From: Rhyzopertha dominica
Lineage: Eukaryota; Arthropoda; Insecta; Coleoptera; Bostrichidae
DNA: 64,000 nt
Direction of reading: 5' to 3'
Assembly (NCBI GenBank): GCA_025024175.1
Contig: QCXZ01000041.1
Coordinates: 46,557,786-46,621,785, forward strand
A program made the translations under genes and the position numbers. The stretch's first letter is position 1. The number at the start of each line of letters is the position of its first letter. Below are positions 1-11,900 of this stretch, one piece after another. Under the pieces are notes generated by a model that saw only the letters and a program-made list of their open reading frames with translations, was not told the origin of the DNA and made no database searches.

Positions 1-1592
1 ATATGTTTGTGCCTAATTAAACTTCATCAACATACTACTGAAATTGGCTTCCAAAGCAGGCTAATAGTTTCACAGAAGTCTTTAACGAAGAATGAAGAAA
101 ACACTTTTGTCTAATTCAATTCAATAGCTACGTGATTGTTTTTATTTTTGAACGATACATTCTTTGAGGTCAAAGTAGAATGGATCTTCTTCATGTAACG
201 GCATTTTTTAAAACATAGTTTTCCAAAACAGGTGAAACCAAATCTGGGTTGCTTGTAGAGTAGTTACTTCAGAAATGCTACAAAATGTTGAGGAAAGATT
301 TAAAGAACAGGTTCGTTTAAGATGGTATAATTTTTCTCCACAACCGTGCAGGTTTCCCAGTGTAGGCACTTTTTGTTCATAAGATAGTTCAAGTTCCATC
401 TAAGGCATCCGTGAAGAAAAGCAGTGTTGCGATTTCAATGGGTTGGTAAAAGCATTGTAGAAAAAATAATACAGAATCCTTGGAAACACAGGTTGCTGAA
501 AAACAAACTGTGCATAATATGAATTACAATCGACTAACAATTACTTTTGTTGATATAACTATAACTAGTTCATTTGCTTTCACAGTATACATAATTCCCT
601 AAACAAAATTTTCAATGCGTGTATTTCAATGTATTATCATGTCTGTCATAAATATGTTTCTGTTTATATACGCCGTTTTAAAATTACTTTTATTGTAAAA
701 ATGTACAAGTCTATCAAACGATGGCTTGTTTTGAATTCTTTATTTTGCAATTTTTTGTATCAAAAGAAACAGCATGGACCTATTAAATATACATGTTACG
801 TATATAAACAATATGATGATTTTGTAAAACTTAATGTCTGTATACATACAGTATACATCATTTATTGCTTCAACGAACGTTTACATTCTACTAAACTGCT
901 TTTACAGTGACTTCATTCACTATACGATATGGGTAGATAGCATAGGAGTAATTCTGGTAATATAGAGAGAACATTTTGGCACTTTTTTCTAACGTTCTAT
1001 AGTTTGCATACCTTCCTTCAAAAAATTACAAAGTGACTATGGATAAAAGAACCTATTCCTTGTTTAATAGGTTAATAAATTAGGTTACCAATTAATGGAC
1101 TGTCAAGGTATTATTTTTTGTTGCCCATTAAACATGGAATATACCAAATCTTACAGATTTTGGAGTTCTGTCATTTAAGTTTGAGAAAATCGGCATGTAA
1201 TTATAACGAAACTGAAAAATTCAATCAGGTTTTCAGAAAATTGTGCGATCACAAACATCTAAAAACCTTTAAAACTGACCCTTCAAAATGTGAATTCGTC
1301 CTGAGTAAGCAACCCGTGAAAGTGCCGGAAGAAAGCGGCAGTCAAAAACGCATTATCTTTTAATCTACTTTTTCCTTTAAAGCCCTTCTCTCTACTCACC
1401 ATGTCAACGCCTACAACCATGTTAATAAAAATTCCTTGTATAATTCTGACCCACATCGGTTTAACCGAGGAAGAGGTGACAGTAAGTGACGGTGATAGAT
1501 TTAGTGAATTGCGACGTCTACAAAAATGTTCAGGCTACTTAGTTGTGCGATAGTAGGTCAAAAATTGGGTTGCCCAAAACGGTTTCACTCAC
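1..1592. other. Intron of harmonin-like gene (partial)
   Basis: AT-rich DNA downstream, in gene orientation, of the PDZ2-start exon. The open frames at 629-910 and 1118-1363 have no recognisable domain or codon bias. I see no transposon ends here. Confidence 0.6.
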
Positions 1593-1730
1593 CCGCATCC
1601 GAGTTTGGACCTCGGGGCGACTATGATGCTTATGCGGACCTCCTGGTTCTTCTCGACGAGCTGCGGAGATGATCTCACGGAGGAGGAATTGTCTGATATG
1701 ATTTGCCAGCTTAAAGGGTCCGTCTTTCTG
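1593..1730 (-). CDS. USH1C: Harmonin-like gene, linker exon and start of PDZ2
   Basis: The acceptor is ttgtttccag (AG at 1732-1731), with a second AG three bases on (NAGNAG). The donor is GTGAGT (1592-1587). Entered in phase 2 after GA, the exon reads DRKTDPLSWQIIS, then NSSSVRSSPQLVEKNQ, then EVRISIIVAPRSKLGCG, and ends with GG (phase 2). DPLSWQ corresponds to the EPLTWQ linker of harmonin. RISI...LGCG is the first strand and start of the carboxylate loop of a second PDZ domain, which would finish beyond position 1. The longest same-strand open frame here is another frame with no family resemblance. The exon is GC-rich against an AT-rich intron. Confidence 0.85.
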
Positions 1731-2459
1731 CTGGAAACAAGAATGAATTATTAAAATGCGAGATAGTAACTGAAACGTTTTCACATAGTGATTAGTCGTA
1801 AATTAAACGGAACTTAAATGACTTGAAAACAAGCTGGTTTTAAAATCAGTAAGCGGTAACGGTCTGTAACTACATTGTCGATTGCCCGATTATTTGGCGA
1901 AAATCGGTAATGCGTTATCTAGCGGTGGGTTTATGAACTATGTACCAACTGTACAGTTGATAAGTAAAGAAGTCTACACTGTCGAGTGCACAACCAGCGT
2001 TTGACAAAAAATATAAAGATAAAGATAATATGAAAGATTAATCTTTGTGTCCATGTTAAAGTTAGGGTATATCAAAGATACAGACACCAGGGGTACTGAA
2101 GCAAGATGTGTGATTTGTTATAATAGGTTATATACATATCTATGTATACGTCAAAAAGTCTGAATAAAGCATTTGATATATTATACAGCTTAAAGCTCAC
2201 TATTAAAGTTACTGTTACATCAAAGTAAACTGTTTGAAGAATAACATATCTCCGGTCTCCCAGGTCTCCAACCTCCTCATGAAACAATTTTGATAGTTGA
2301 TTTGACAAGGAAATATACATTAATTTAAAATCGATCAAAAAGGATATAATGCGAAATAAGTAATTGATCGCCAAGGCAGAAAAGGGAAACTGCTTAGTCT
2401 ACAAAAAGACACCTATAAAGAATTTTTTTCATCAGACTCTTTCGGTGCTTCAAGCTATA
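1731..2459. other. Intron segment, nothing recognised
   Basis: Intron between the microexon and the PDZ2-start exon. AT-rich, without convincing coding frames or repeats. Confidence 0.55.
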
Positions 2460-4517
2460 AATACGCTATATTAGTGTGACGTAGATGTCGGCCATTTTGC
2501 TGCGATACGTCAAGATCATAATGTGCGTAAGGGAGTTCAGCGTTTGGTGTAATTTTTTAGTGTTAATGAGTATTTTAAGTGTTACTGTGTATGCTTACAC
2601 TACTTCGCTTTACTTAGCAAGTATTACAAACCGAAATTACATTTAGATACAATGTATTGTTGAAAAGCTGAACATACACTAAGTACGTGTATGGAGCATT
2701 ACAATTTACAAGTTTTACCAGAAAATGGTAATGGGTTGGGTCCCTGGATGTTTCCGTTATAATGAGCGAGAAACGTGTAATCTTTACAGCACTTTTTTAG
2801 GTTGTTTTTAAACAATAGATTGCAACTAAATGTAATTTTGGTTTGTAATACTAAATTATACGAAGGAACGTAAACCACTACAAATACACAGTAACGCTCA
2901 ATGTTCAGAGCAAAATTATAGTATAATACAATATTTTGAAGTGTTACTGTGTATGTTGGAGTGGTTTACATACCTTTGTATTATTCATTAAGTATTACAA
3001 ACCGAAATTACATTAAGAGGGGCGTTTACCCAGAGCGAAGCGGGTCATTTTAAGCACCTACCGTTTTACATCTTACGGAGTTATTCGAAACTTTTTCGAA
3101 GTGAAATTTCGACATGGCAATGACAAAAGATGTAGCTACAACGTAGAGTTCAAGTTTTTTCTGAAATTGGTACGGTAATGTAAATATTTGTTGTTATATT
3201 TTGCTTAAAAATGCGTATTTTTGGCGAGCTATTTCTCGAAAACTAAGGCACATAAACGAAAAATTCGCTCCACGTTGTAGCTACATATTTCTTTGTACAC
3301 TACCAAAAACATGAGCACGATAAATGAGTAAAAACATTCAAAAAATCTAAAACCGTAAACCCTTTCGTACGAGTCCGTCACGAGCGCGGAATGCGAATGC
3401 CCATCCCCACCAGGTCCGTCGCGTGGTATCCAGTGAACAGTGAGGCTAAGATACAAATCTGTCGGGAATGATCGAGCAGTATGCGATCTATTCCGATATG
3501 ACTGGATTTCTAAGATTGTATGTCTAAATACACGTGACAAGTTTAATGTTAAAAGCTCTTTCACATTAATTTACTGTCTGCCGAAGCAATGGGGAGGTGG
3601 AAGGAAAATTATTATAAAAGTTCCTCCAGAAATCATAGCCGACATGCAGTTAGAATGAAATGTTATATAGTACATATTTACAGAAATAAATGGGTTATTC
3701 CATATTTTGAATTACCTGGTATAATATCATAGTAAGTTACTAATATCATGCTTACTTTTTTATGCACACACTACAGTCAGCAATTTTCCGGATATTAGTT
3801 TAGCCCGTCTGTTGCTCGTACGATCTTTGCGTGATTTCAACCTATCGGCTACCCTCTTACGTCTCATGTCCCGCTGGTAATACGGGTTGCATAGGTTACA
3901 TTTCTGCCCGATCGCTCCAAGTAAATGCCCCTCTTAAGTTGCAATCTATTGTTGAAAGACAATCTACAATAAGTGCTTAAAGTTTATACGTTTCTCGCTC
4001 ATTATAACAAGAACATCCAGGGACCTAGCACGTTACCATTTTCTGGTACAGCATGTAAATTGTAATGCTCTACAAACGCACTTATTGTANGTTAGGCATT
4101 TCAGCAATACCTACATAGTAATTAAATGTAATTTACGTTTCTAATACTTGCTAAGTAAAGCGAAGGAGTGTCAGCTACTCAAACATACACAGTAACACTA
4201 TTAAATATTCTTTTAACACTAAAAAATTGCACCAAACTCTGAACTCCCTTATGCACGTTATGACAACTTGGTTTATTTGGATCCAGAATCTACACTAAAT
4301 GTAATTTCGGTTTGTAATACTTGTGATGAAAAACTAAGGAGTGTAAGCTACCCAAATAAGCACAGTAACACTTCTAAATATTCTTTTAAAGTCACAAAAT
4401 TGTACCTAACAATGAGGTCCGTTACGCATGTTATGACAACTCGGTTTGTCAGGATCCAGGACTTTGACGTACCGCAGAAAAATGGCCGCCATTACGTCAG
4501 CACTAATATAGCGTATT
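2460..4517. mobile_element. Foldback-type DNA element with long imperfect inverted ends
   Basis: The two ends are inverted copies. AATACGCTATATTAGTG starts at 2460, and its reverse complement ends at 4517. The match continues inward through GACGTA, GGCCATTTT and TACGTCAA. Inside each arm are several inverted or direct copies of a block containing GTGTTACTGTGTATG and AGTATTACAAACCGAAATTA (near 2570, 2935, 4130 and 4300). The element carries no transposase and is split by a TTAA-flanked element at 3017-3933. I could not define a target duplication, and the superfamily is unknown. Confidence 0.65.
3017..3933. mobile_element. piggyBac-like non-autonomous element (TTAA target)
   Basis: TTAA lies at 3013-3016 and 3934-3937, directly outside inverted ends. 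The left end is GAGGGGCGTTTACCCAGAGC and the right end, read inward on the other strand, is GAGGGGCATTTACTTGGAGC. TTAA duplication with short inverted ends is the signature of the piggyBac superfamily. The 917-bp element interrupts one of the internal blocks of the foldback element, so it is younger than its host. The frames at 3229-3564 and 3440-3658 are inside it and show no transposase motifs. Confidence 0.65.
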
Positions 4518-4689
4518 CACATTAATGAATGCCATCACTCCCATACTATATGCGTTAGTTCACATTCATGAAACAGGACATCTCATTAGACTTGACGTTT
4601 TCTATGTCAATTCCCCAGTTTCTGTTCTTGCTAAATGGTCAAATAAAAAACTTTGAGGTGCCGCCAGATTCTTCTCTAGTTTAATTAGT

Positions 4690-5690
4690 TAATCTTTTTC
4701 CTAGCATCCCTTCTAAGGAATCTTTGAATCTGCTTAAGATTTTGCTTGTTCAGTTGATCTATTTTTTCTCATTGGCTTCTGGGTACTGCGGTACTTCTGG
4801 TAAGTATTTCCTCATCTCTCGTAGTATGAACTGGACGTAATACTTGTATCCAACACTGCCTATAGTTATTCTTCGGTAATCTTTTGTGCTTTGCGTTATT
4901 TTAATGTTGGGGATCGGTACTTGCACTGTAGTACTCTACTCATCTGGTATTTCGTTGGTTTATTTACTGGTCCGTATTGTATCAGTTCGTTATTGATCTG
5001 TTTCTTTGTTACACTTTATGTTATGAATTGTTTCTATCGTCCTATCTTCAGAGGGTGGTTCCCCAGTAGGACAGTAGTCATTTTCTGCAATTAGGTTTAC
5101 TTTAGGTGCCCTGTTTTCCTTGTCTGGCTTTTTCAGCCAATGCGCCATAGGTGTATGTTTTCTGAACTTAGCGGCACCAATTCTTCTGCATTTCTTTAGA
5201 TATTTGAAGGTATATTTAAGGCGTTTGCTAGTAGGTATTTCGGTGATTTTTTTAAGTTCTTGGTATTCCTTTTCTTCGCGCTGTCTTTCTTCCTGTTTTA
5301 TGTCTCCTATAAACTATTTTTTTTCTTCTTTGTTTGCTTTTATAATTCTTTCTAGTACATCATGCGCCGCTTTCCTGTTCGGTGATAAGGGTGATCTTTC
5401 TCGGTGGAGTGTTAAATTAACTGCTTTTTTGATATCCTTTGTTATTTCCGTAATTGAACTGTACCAAGTCTTACTTTTCATCTTACTCTCAATAGCTTCG
5501 GCTACGGCATCAGCATCCACTTATAGTGCGCTGATGCTAATATGTATATTTTGCGGGATGTTAGCCTTTTTGTTATATTCCGAAAGGTTTTTGATGCTTG
5601 TAAGTAAGTATCTTGCGGCTGTGCGTGCATATTCTATCCAATTGGCACTTATGTTTTTTAGTTTATAGATCTGTCCACTAGGATATGATC
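4690..5690 (-). pseudogene. Decayed coding region of unknown retroelement-like type
   Basis: Reading the minus strand from about 5690 down to 4690 gives long near-continuous coding-like stretches broken by stops and frame changes. They include NWIEYARTAARYLLTSIKNL, VDADAVAEAIESKMKSKTWY, a Lys/Glu-rich segment (EERQREEKEYQELKKITE) and later GSVGYKYYVQFILREMRKYL. The charged, helical composition with conserved aromatics looks like real ancient protein sequence. The hydrophobic frame on the opposite strand (5120-5668) is its antisense shadow. I do not recognise the family; a retrotransposon ORF1 or other mobile-element protein is the likeliest guess. Confidence 0.45.
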
Positions 5691-5941
5691 TATTTGTGAT
5701 GTGCTTTTCAAGTTGCTCCAGGTTCGAATGAGTTGTTTCTTAAGGCTTTGTTTAATTAAATTAACTGACCACTCCACCATTTTCTGTCAAAATAAAAATA
5801 CGTTTAACAAATTGATGAGACTTCAGCTATGTACCACGTTACCAAAAGATGGTTTGAGTAATGTCTGCTTCATTTTTATGGAAGTGCCTAATCTGATAGC
5901 TGCTGCTCTTCCATTGTCGGTTTAACCCACGATTAATAAAT

Positions 5942-6309
5942 TCAAAACAATCCCGTCGCAATTATCTGATAAAGCGTCGTCCAGGACGGTGTTGTTTTGT
6001 CGCTGAGGCGCGGAATTCCGCTTGGCGAGGTGCGTCCCAGCAACACGTGCAGCCGATGGTAATTGTGTTCTTCGCGGACGCATTGCACCAAAGGCCGTTG
6101 CATTCGCAATGAAAAGTTAAATGTCAGGTACTCGGCGAGCTTGTAATGCGTATTTAACAAGGTTTAATTTGCATGATCATTGGGGCAAACGAGAGGACCG
6201 CGAGCGCTTAAAGGACGCGCGCAGGTGCGTGGTGTTTTCAAAACAGACCTTGGCATGTTGGAAAATGGTGATCGGGGATTTACTAGTCAAAATAGTATTG
6301 ATTGAGTAG
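5942..6309. other. GC-richer island of unknown nature
   Basis: This is a CpG-containing patch in AT-rich intron. Short frames exist on both strands, including a Cys-rich minus-strand reading. None has flanking splice sites and a domain that I could recognise. Confidence 0.3.
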
Positions 6310-6719
6310 TTATCAACGAAAATTGATCGTGTATGGTGCCTCCATCCAAGAAAGAGCGAATGATTTTAGATGGATGCCATAATGAAATAATTGCATTTTC
6401 TGAAAAATGTTGCCACTATTCAAACATCCACAAAAAATATAGATGTGATTTCTGATTTAACTTTCTTTTATTTAAACAGAACTTCACATTTATACTCCAT
6501 ACTTGCTGCCATNCACCAGCCCGCGCTTTATATAGGCTAGTTTCCGTCTGCGCCATCTTTCTANTCTAGANGTTTCTTTTCTAGAAAGACATCTCGCTGC
6601 CGCTGTTTAAACTACGCGTTCATGGATAGAATTTACTTAAAAGACCATACTCAGCCTACAGACTGCTCCTGATCCACTTATATTAACCACAGTCTTCGAA
6701 TTCTATAGTTAAATATAGA

Positions 6720-7710
6720 AGGTATATCAAAGGGTGAATCCGACTACCTTGCAAGAGTTGCTCAAGACAATAAAGTAGACGTGATACTTCTTCAAGAGAC
6801 TCATGCGATCGATGTTCAAGATCTCAGCAGACGAGGGCCGAACTTGGGATATACCCTAATCGATTCTCTAAATATTAGTATTCATGGGTCTGCAATTTAT
6901 GTGAAATCTGACTTAACCAACTTCCGGTGTGTTAATAAAGAAATTATAAATGGTGTTGAAATGATCATAACTAATAGTCATCATAGTTTATGGGGCTACA
7001 GTGATAACGACATGAGCGGACTTGCTCTGATGAACTGGATAGAAGACTACAACCTGCATCTTGTTTACACTGAAAAAGAGAAGAAGAGCTTCCATTCGGT
7101 AAAATGGATACGTGACTACAATCCAGACCTCTGCATTCTCTCCTGTGATGCTAATTAAATGCCTCTTCGTGTGACACGGCAAGTGTTGAATGACTTTCCA
7201 CGAAGCCAACATCGCCCACAATTAGTAGAGTAGTTGGGATACAGATTTAAAATGTGCCACTTGATAAACCACAATGCAACTTTCAAAAAACGGACTGGTT
7301 AGGATTTAGTACTCAAATTGACATGAATCTTCGATGGATCCCAGCAACCGCTGAAAATTACAAGAGATTTGTTGGTGTAATAAATGCTGCTGCAAAGGTA
7401 ATAATTCCAAGAGGTTTTCGAAAAGCTCATTCCAGTTATAAATTGGCTGACAGGATTCTAAAATCCCAGAATCAATCTTGAAAGAAAAAGCGAAATACTC
7501 TAACGCAGAGCATGCTCCAGTCGCAGCATTTGAATCTTGCTGAAAAAATTAGAACTAAACGTTAATGAAACACGTAAACAAACATCATTAATTTCGCCTA
7601 ATGTTTTAGCTTCTCGACTGGTTAATATCTCCAATTCTGTTCAAATATCTACGGAGGAACTGAAAAAGATGAAGGGAAAACTTCGTCAGTTAAGAAAAAA
7701 TGCAAACCTT
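6720..7710 (+). pseudogene. Non-LTR retrotransposon endonuclease relic
   Basis: The stretch VILLQETHAIDVQ...SRRGPNLGYTLID...HGSAIYVKSDL...EIINGVEMI carries the LQETH motif of the apurinic-type endonuclease/exonuclease domain of LINE ORF2. After a deletion it continues HSLWGYSDNDMSGLALMNWI and later FQKTDWLGFSTQIDMNLRWI...AAAKVIIPRGFRKAH, the linker between endonuclease and reverse transcriptase in Jockey-like LINEs. Frameshifts and stops (for example after 7158 and 7481) show it is dead. No RT follows here. The RNase H/zinc-type tail at 23590-23975 could be from the same family, but this is not shown. Confidence 0.7.
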
Positions 7711-9169
7711 TAATACAGTAAACAATAGTAATTATTGTCTCAGTATATTAATATTCGAAAAAATTATGCTTCGTGGGAACTTGGTCGGTAGCAGGGTGAG
7801 TGATTAAGTAAATAAAATCATTGACATTATTTTAACGTCGACGTTACGGAAATGCAATTATATTTTTCCTTCTACATGCGATATGTTTAGGAAACACCCG
7901 GTCATGTCTATATCAATTAAAAATACTTTTTGATTCCTGACGTGCGCCATCTTCTGCATGAGATTGGATAACCGCCCTGGACCTCAATAGTATATACCAA
8001 AGTTGTGTAATGTTCTCCACACTTCTTTCACCCGACTAACAGCAACACGATTCGATACCCTCCGTACGCTTGTAGAAGGATTGTCTTCAATAATATTTCA
8101 ATAATATCTTCTGCAAGTTCTTGCTCTACGGGACGTTCTGCACTTGGTTTTGGAAATAACATAACAAGAGCACATTTTTTTTCTCTAAAAAACTATAAAT
8201 TTGCCTTCAACTTCATAATTTCATTATCCTTGTTATAGTTTTCAGTATTACCAATAATTTATGTAGATACTTTTTTACTAGACAATTGCAGTGTCTCTGT
8301 ATAAAACATACCAGAGTATCAGCAACAATATTATCGTATTGTAATCTGTTTGTTGTTCATTGCCATTTCTTCCTTCACAAGGAGGTGTCTTTTTCCAAAC
8401 TAGTACTCGACCTTGTTTTGCATTTCTTCATTCANATTTAACGGATATATTGAGTACACATTCCTGTCAAATCATTCACAATAAATCATATTATNATTTT
8501 ATACAATGCCATATGCTGTTGGAGAAAGCTAATACTGACCTTTCCTAAACGCGATGCTGACCTTCGCAAATTACCCATGATATTGGCTATAATTTGCGCC
8601 CATTGTTTGAATATGTACATCTTCAATACCTTATTGGTGCAATGATTGGCGTATCGAAGCCTGTCATTGAGTACTGTGTAGTTTCTAACCACTTAAAGTC
8701 AATTTTGCAATTATTATTAAGACAACAATAATATGTTGTAATTACATGCGTCGGTCATTAAAAACGTTTCGAGTTTAACGAAACTGATACAACACACGCT
8801 TTAACGTCAATCATTTTTTGAAGCTGAGTAGATATACTGAAGGTGAATATTAGACGTGTTTTCTTTTAAGATACTCTGTTAGCTTTATTACTATCTGTTA
8901 ATACACCTTAGTTTATGCTAATTTTCCCCCAGATGAATGCATAACCGACTTAGATATTACATACCCATTTGCTGATATTTTACGGTTTTAGGGGTATTAA
9001 ACATGAATACCAAATGGACAGAATCTTCATCTTTGTATTATGTTGAATCAAGTAGAGATGAAAACCGGTCTGTAATATACTTACATTCGGGAAATTCGTT
9101 GTAGTTATAAATTGTAATTGCTTAAAGCAGTAAAAATCCTAACCACCTCTTTTTGTTCTTAACGTAAAT
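7711..9169. other. Intron, nothing recognised
   Basis: AT-rich sequence with N bases at 8435 and 8495. I see no supported gene or element ends. Confidence 0.5.
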
Positions 9170-9256
9170 TACAGGTGTAATCGAAACGTCAGACTATTAA
9201 CTTTTTGTCAGTGTTTTCAAGAGACAGCGATCTATCCGACAAAATATTATCTTAAA
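9170..9256 (+). mobile_element. Penelope-like element 3'-end scrap
   Basis: This matches the 3' untranslated end of the Penelope copy at 18708-19801, from TTACAGGTGTAATCGAAACG to the GACAAAATATTATCTTA stretch. It keeps the GAAACGTCAGAC part of the hammerhead-like motif but not its upstream half. Confidence 0.7.
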
Positions 9257-11875
9257 CGTCCATGTTTATGGCTGAAATAATAGACATTTACGGGGTGCTC
9301 CAATACATTATAAGTAGTGATTTGTTAGCGCAAATATCTTAATTAAATTTAACTTTTAATTTTGAATTTGGTTATAAACCTTCACATATAGTGTGATAAT
9401 AAAGTATAAAATAAATTTATTAGTTATACTAGAATACATTTTGCTATAGAATATCCTAGTACATTTTGATTGCATATATGGCTGTGCCAGAGTGTAATGG
9501 AAATATTCAATGCGTTTAAGGTGTTAAGAGTAACAAAATTTATTTTTAATATAATTTAACAGATGGTATTAATTGGTTAGGTGTTAAGATTTGCTACCAT
9601 TTTCTGTAAACAACAGCCAAAACGATTTACGTATGCCTTCGTACATTTTGTAGCATTTCAGGATTAGATCTTCCAAATATTTTGGTTTGGAAATATTAGG
9701 CTTGTAAGTTTAAATAATCACAGTCAAAGAAAGATTACAGAATGCCCTCCTAAAGCAAAAACTTAAAAATATTTTTTTTCGTCTCACAAAGAAATGGATA
9801 GGATAAATTAAATGAATTGAACAGCTGGGTTTTACAACTTTTAAAATAATAATTGTTAATTTGGCAAATGTAAATAAATACAAAATATAGTAACTACTTC
9901 GACAAATAAACAACGATCGTATCGGCTTTGTTTAGATGTTACAGGGTTGTAGGGTGTTTCATTTAAATTAACAAAGTTGCTATCAACTTGGTGGTGGTCG
10001 AAATCTGAAAATATTTTAAATGAAATGAGCCCAACGTGAAACTATAATCTTAATTAACCAATACCAATACAACACCAATCTTCTACCTTTGTTGAGAGGA
10101 GTATTTTAGAGGGTCAAGGATGCTGTCATAGGTGTTCAATCATTAATTTCGTAAATTTGATTTCTTATTACAGAAACACTTCTTAAGGCATCCATATTAT
10201 AGTAGTAAAAATTTTTATCTGCTGACCTCATATATCTGATTAATAATCATTAAATTTTGTTGGCAGTTAGGTAAAATATGATTAATCCTGGATTCAACAC
10301 ACTTAAAAATGTTTGTTTGATTGAAGAAAATAATTACTCATGGAAAATTTTATTTTATTTATCGTGTTTAAATCAGTGACATTTATTTGTTTCTAACATA
10401 ATGGCTTTCTTCTCGGAAACATTTTTTTTATTTGTTTGAACTGAAGACAATCATCTGGGTACAAAATACAATTTTTATTACAAGTTGAGTTGTTTTCTTG
10501 CAATGAACATTATATTTTTTTACATTTAATCATTTTTGGCTTCATGAAAAACACTTTTTTTGATGGAACACTTAATTGCTTTAATTTTGGACTGACATGT
10601 TTACTTAGAAAAAATTATTTGACTTCTTCTGGTTTAAAATACATTACTTACTAATTCAACAAATTTTTACTTCTTCAACATATATTTCAATTGCTTCCCG
10701 TTTCGTAAATGAAAGACGGTGGCAGTGTATTGTGTAGCCTTTGTGGTTTGTGCTAGCTATTAATTGTTTTCAATAGTGTAGTAGGTACAGATGTATGTTA
10801 GATATCTTATACGCTGGATTTGGAGAATTTTTTCAAAGCTGAAAGTTGAAGCAGTATATTCCAGAAAACTAAAGCCTCGCAATAACGATGATGGTTAACC
10901 TGGATTCTAAGATGCAACATAATTATTACGCAATGGAAAACTAATACAGCATACTAAAGTAATTTATTAGCAAACTTTTCCTGTGTATATTACCCGGTTG
11001 CGTATACTCTCTGTGTGTATCTGCTTTTTACTTTTTAGCCATTGGTATAGTGTATTTCATAACACATTTAAAATGTTCTAATGTCACTCTGTATGGATGT
11101 TTTAGATCCACACAAATTCACTATTATACATGCAATGAACAATGGGGAACTATATGTTAGTTTATCGTAGTAATTACCATTGTACGAAATGAATGTACTT
11201 ATAAGTGAAATCAAATATTTTTTAAATCAAATCTTATTATCTTTCTTTAAAGTTTAAATTTATTTGGGTTTTAGGAAAAACTGTAGTTGGTGCAAAAGAA
11301 TATGCAATAAGGAAGAGAATAAGAAAAAAGAAAAAGTTCAATTTGATGCATCAAACACGCTACTTGAACGAAATAAAATACCGTTCATTCAAAACATTAT
11401 TTATTAGTGGTGCAAGCTTCTTTTACTAGTTTCAAGTAAAAGTAAATCAAGAAAAAAATTTAATACAAATAAATAATTTGTTGCGTATATACAAACAAAT
11501 AATTTATTCGATTCAAATAATTATGATTGTCTTAAATAAATCGTTTTATGTGTGTACTCTACAAGAATTAATTAAAAAGCTCCCGAGTATATATTATTAC
11601 TATTAAACATTTTTGTTAAATTGCATTGCATTTTAGACAATTTAATTTTATTATCTAAGTTATTATAAGCAACTGAGTAGTTTCTGAATACTCTAAAAAC
11701 CACGTTGCTCCATTGTATCAGTGTCTACACGTGTACTCGTCCAGTGTTCCACATTCTCCCACAAAATAAACACTTCAACACAGTATCATGCGAAACCAAG
11801 AGCAACCGCCACCAGAGGCTAATAAATCCCATTGTGTAACTCGGACAGCAAAGAAAGCATAATCGGTTTACTTAC
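9257..11875. other. AT-rich intron between microexon and PDZ2 exon
   Basis: Very AT-rich with many T and A runs. There is no coding frame above background and no clear repeat ends. Confidence 0.5.
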
Positions 11876-11900
11876 TCTTTCACTGGNATCATTCCCACAC
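11876..11900 (-). CDS. USH1C: Harmonin-like gene, 25-nt microexon
   Basis: The acceptor is attcttcttttcag (AG at 11902-11901) and the donor is GTAAGT (11875-11870). With the A carried from the previous exon, the 25 nt read SVGMIPVK and leave GA for the next codon. This matches the harmonin linker after PDZ1 (IGLIPVK in vertebrates, from memory). One base (11887) is an N, but it falls in an ATN codon whose other bases fit Ile. The exon is too short for most gene finders. Its support is that both splice sites are strong, the phase fits on both sides, and the peptide is the expected one. Confidence 0.82.

Noticed and set aside
1539..1784. Longest minus-strand open frame over the PDZ2-start exon
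   Set aside because: Splice phase and harmonin resemblance support the other frame (DPLSWQ...RISIIVAP). This one is a shadow.
5120..5668. 182-codon hydrophobic plus-strand frame that looks like a membrane protein
   Set aside because: It is antisense to a Lys/Glu-rich minus-strand coding relic; the hydrophobic appearance is its mirror image.
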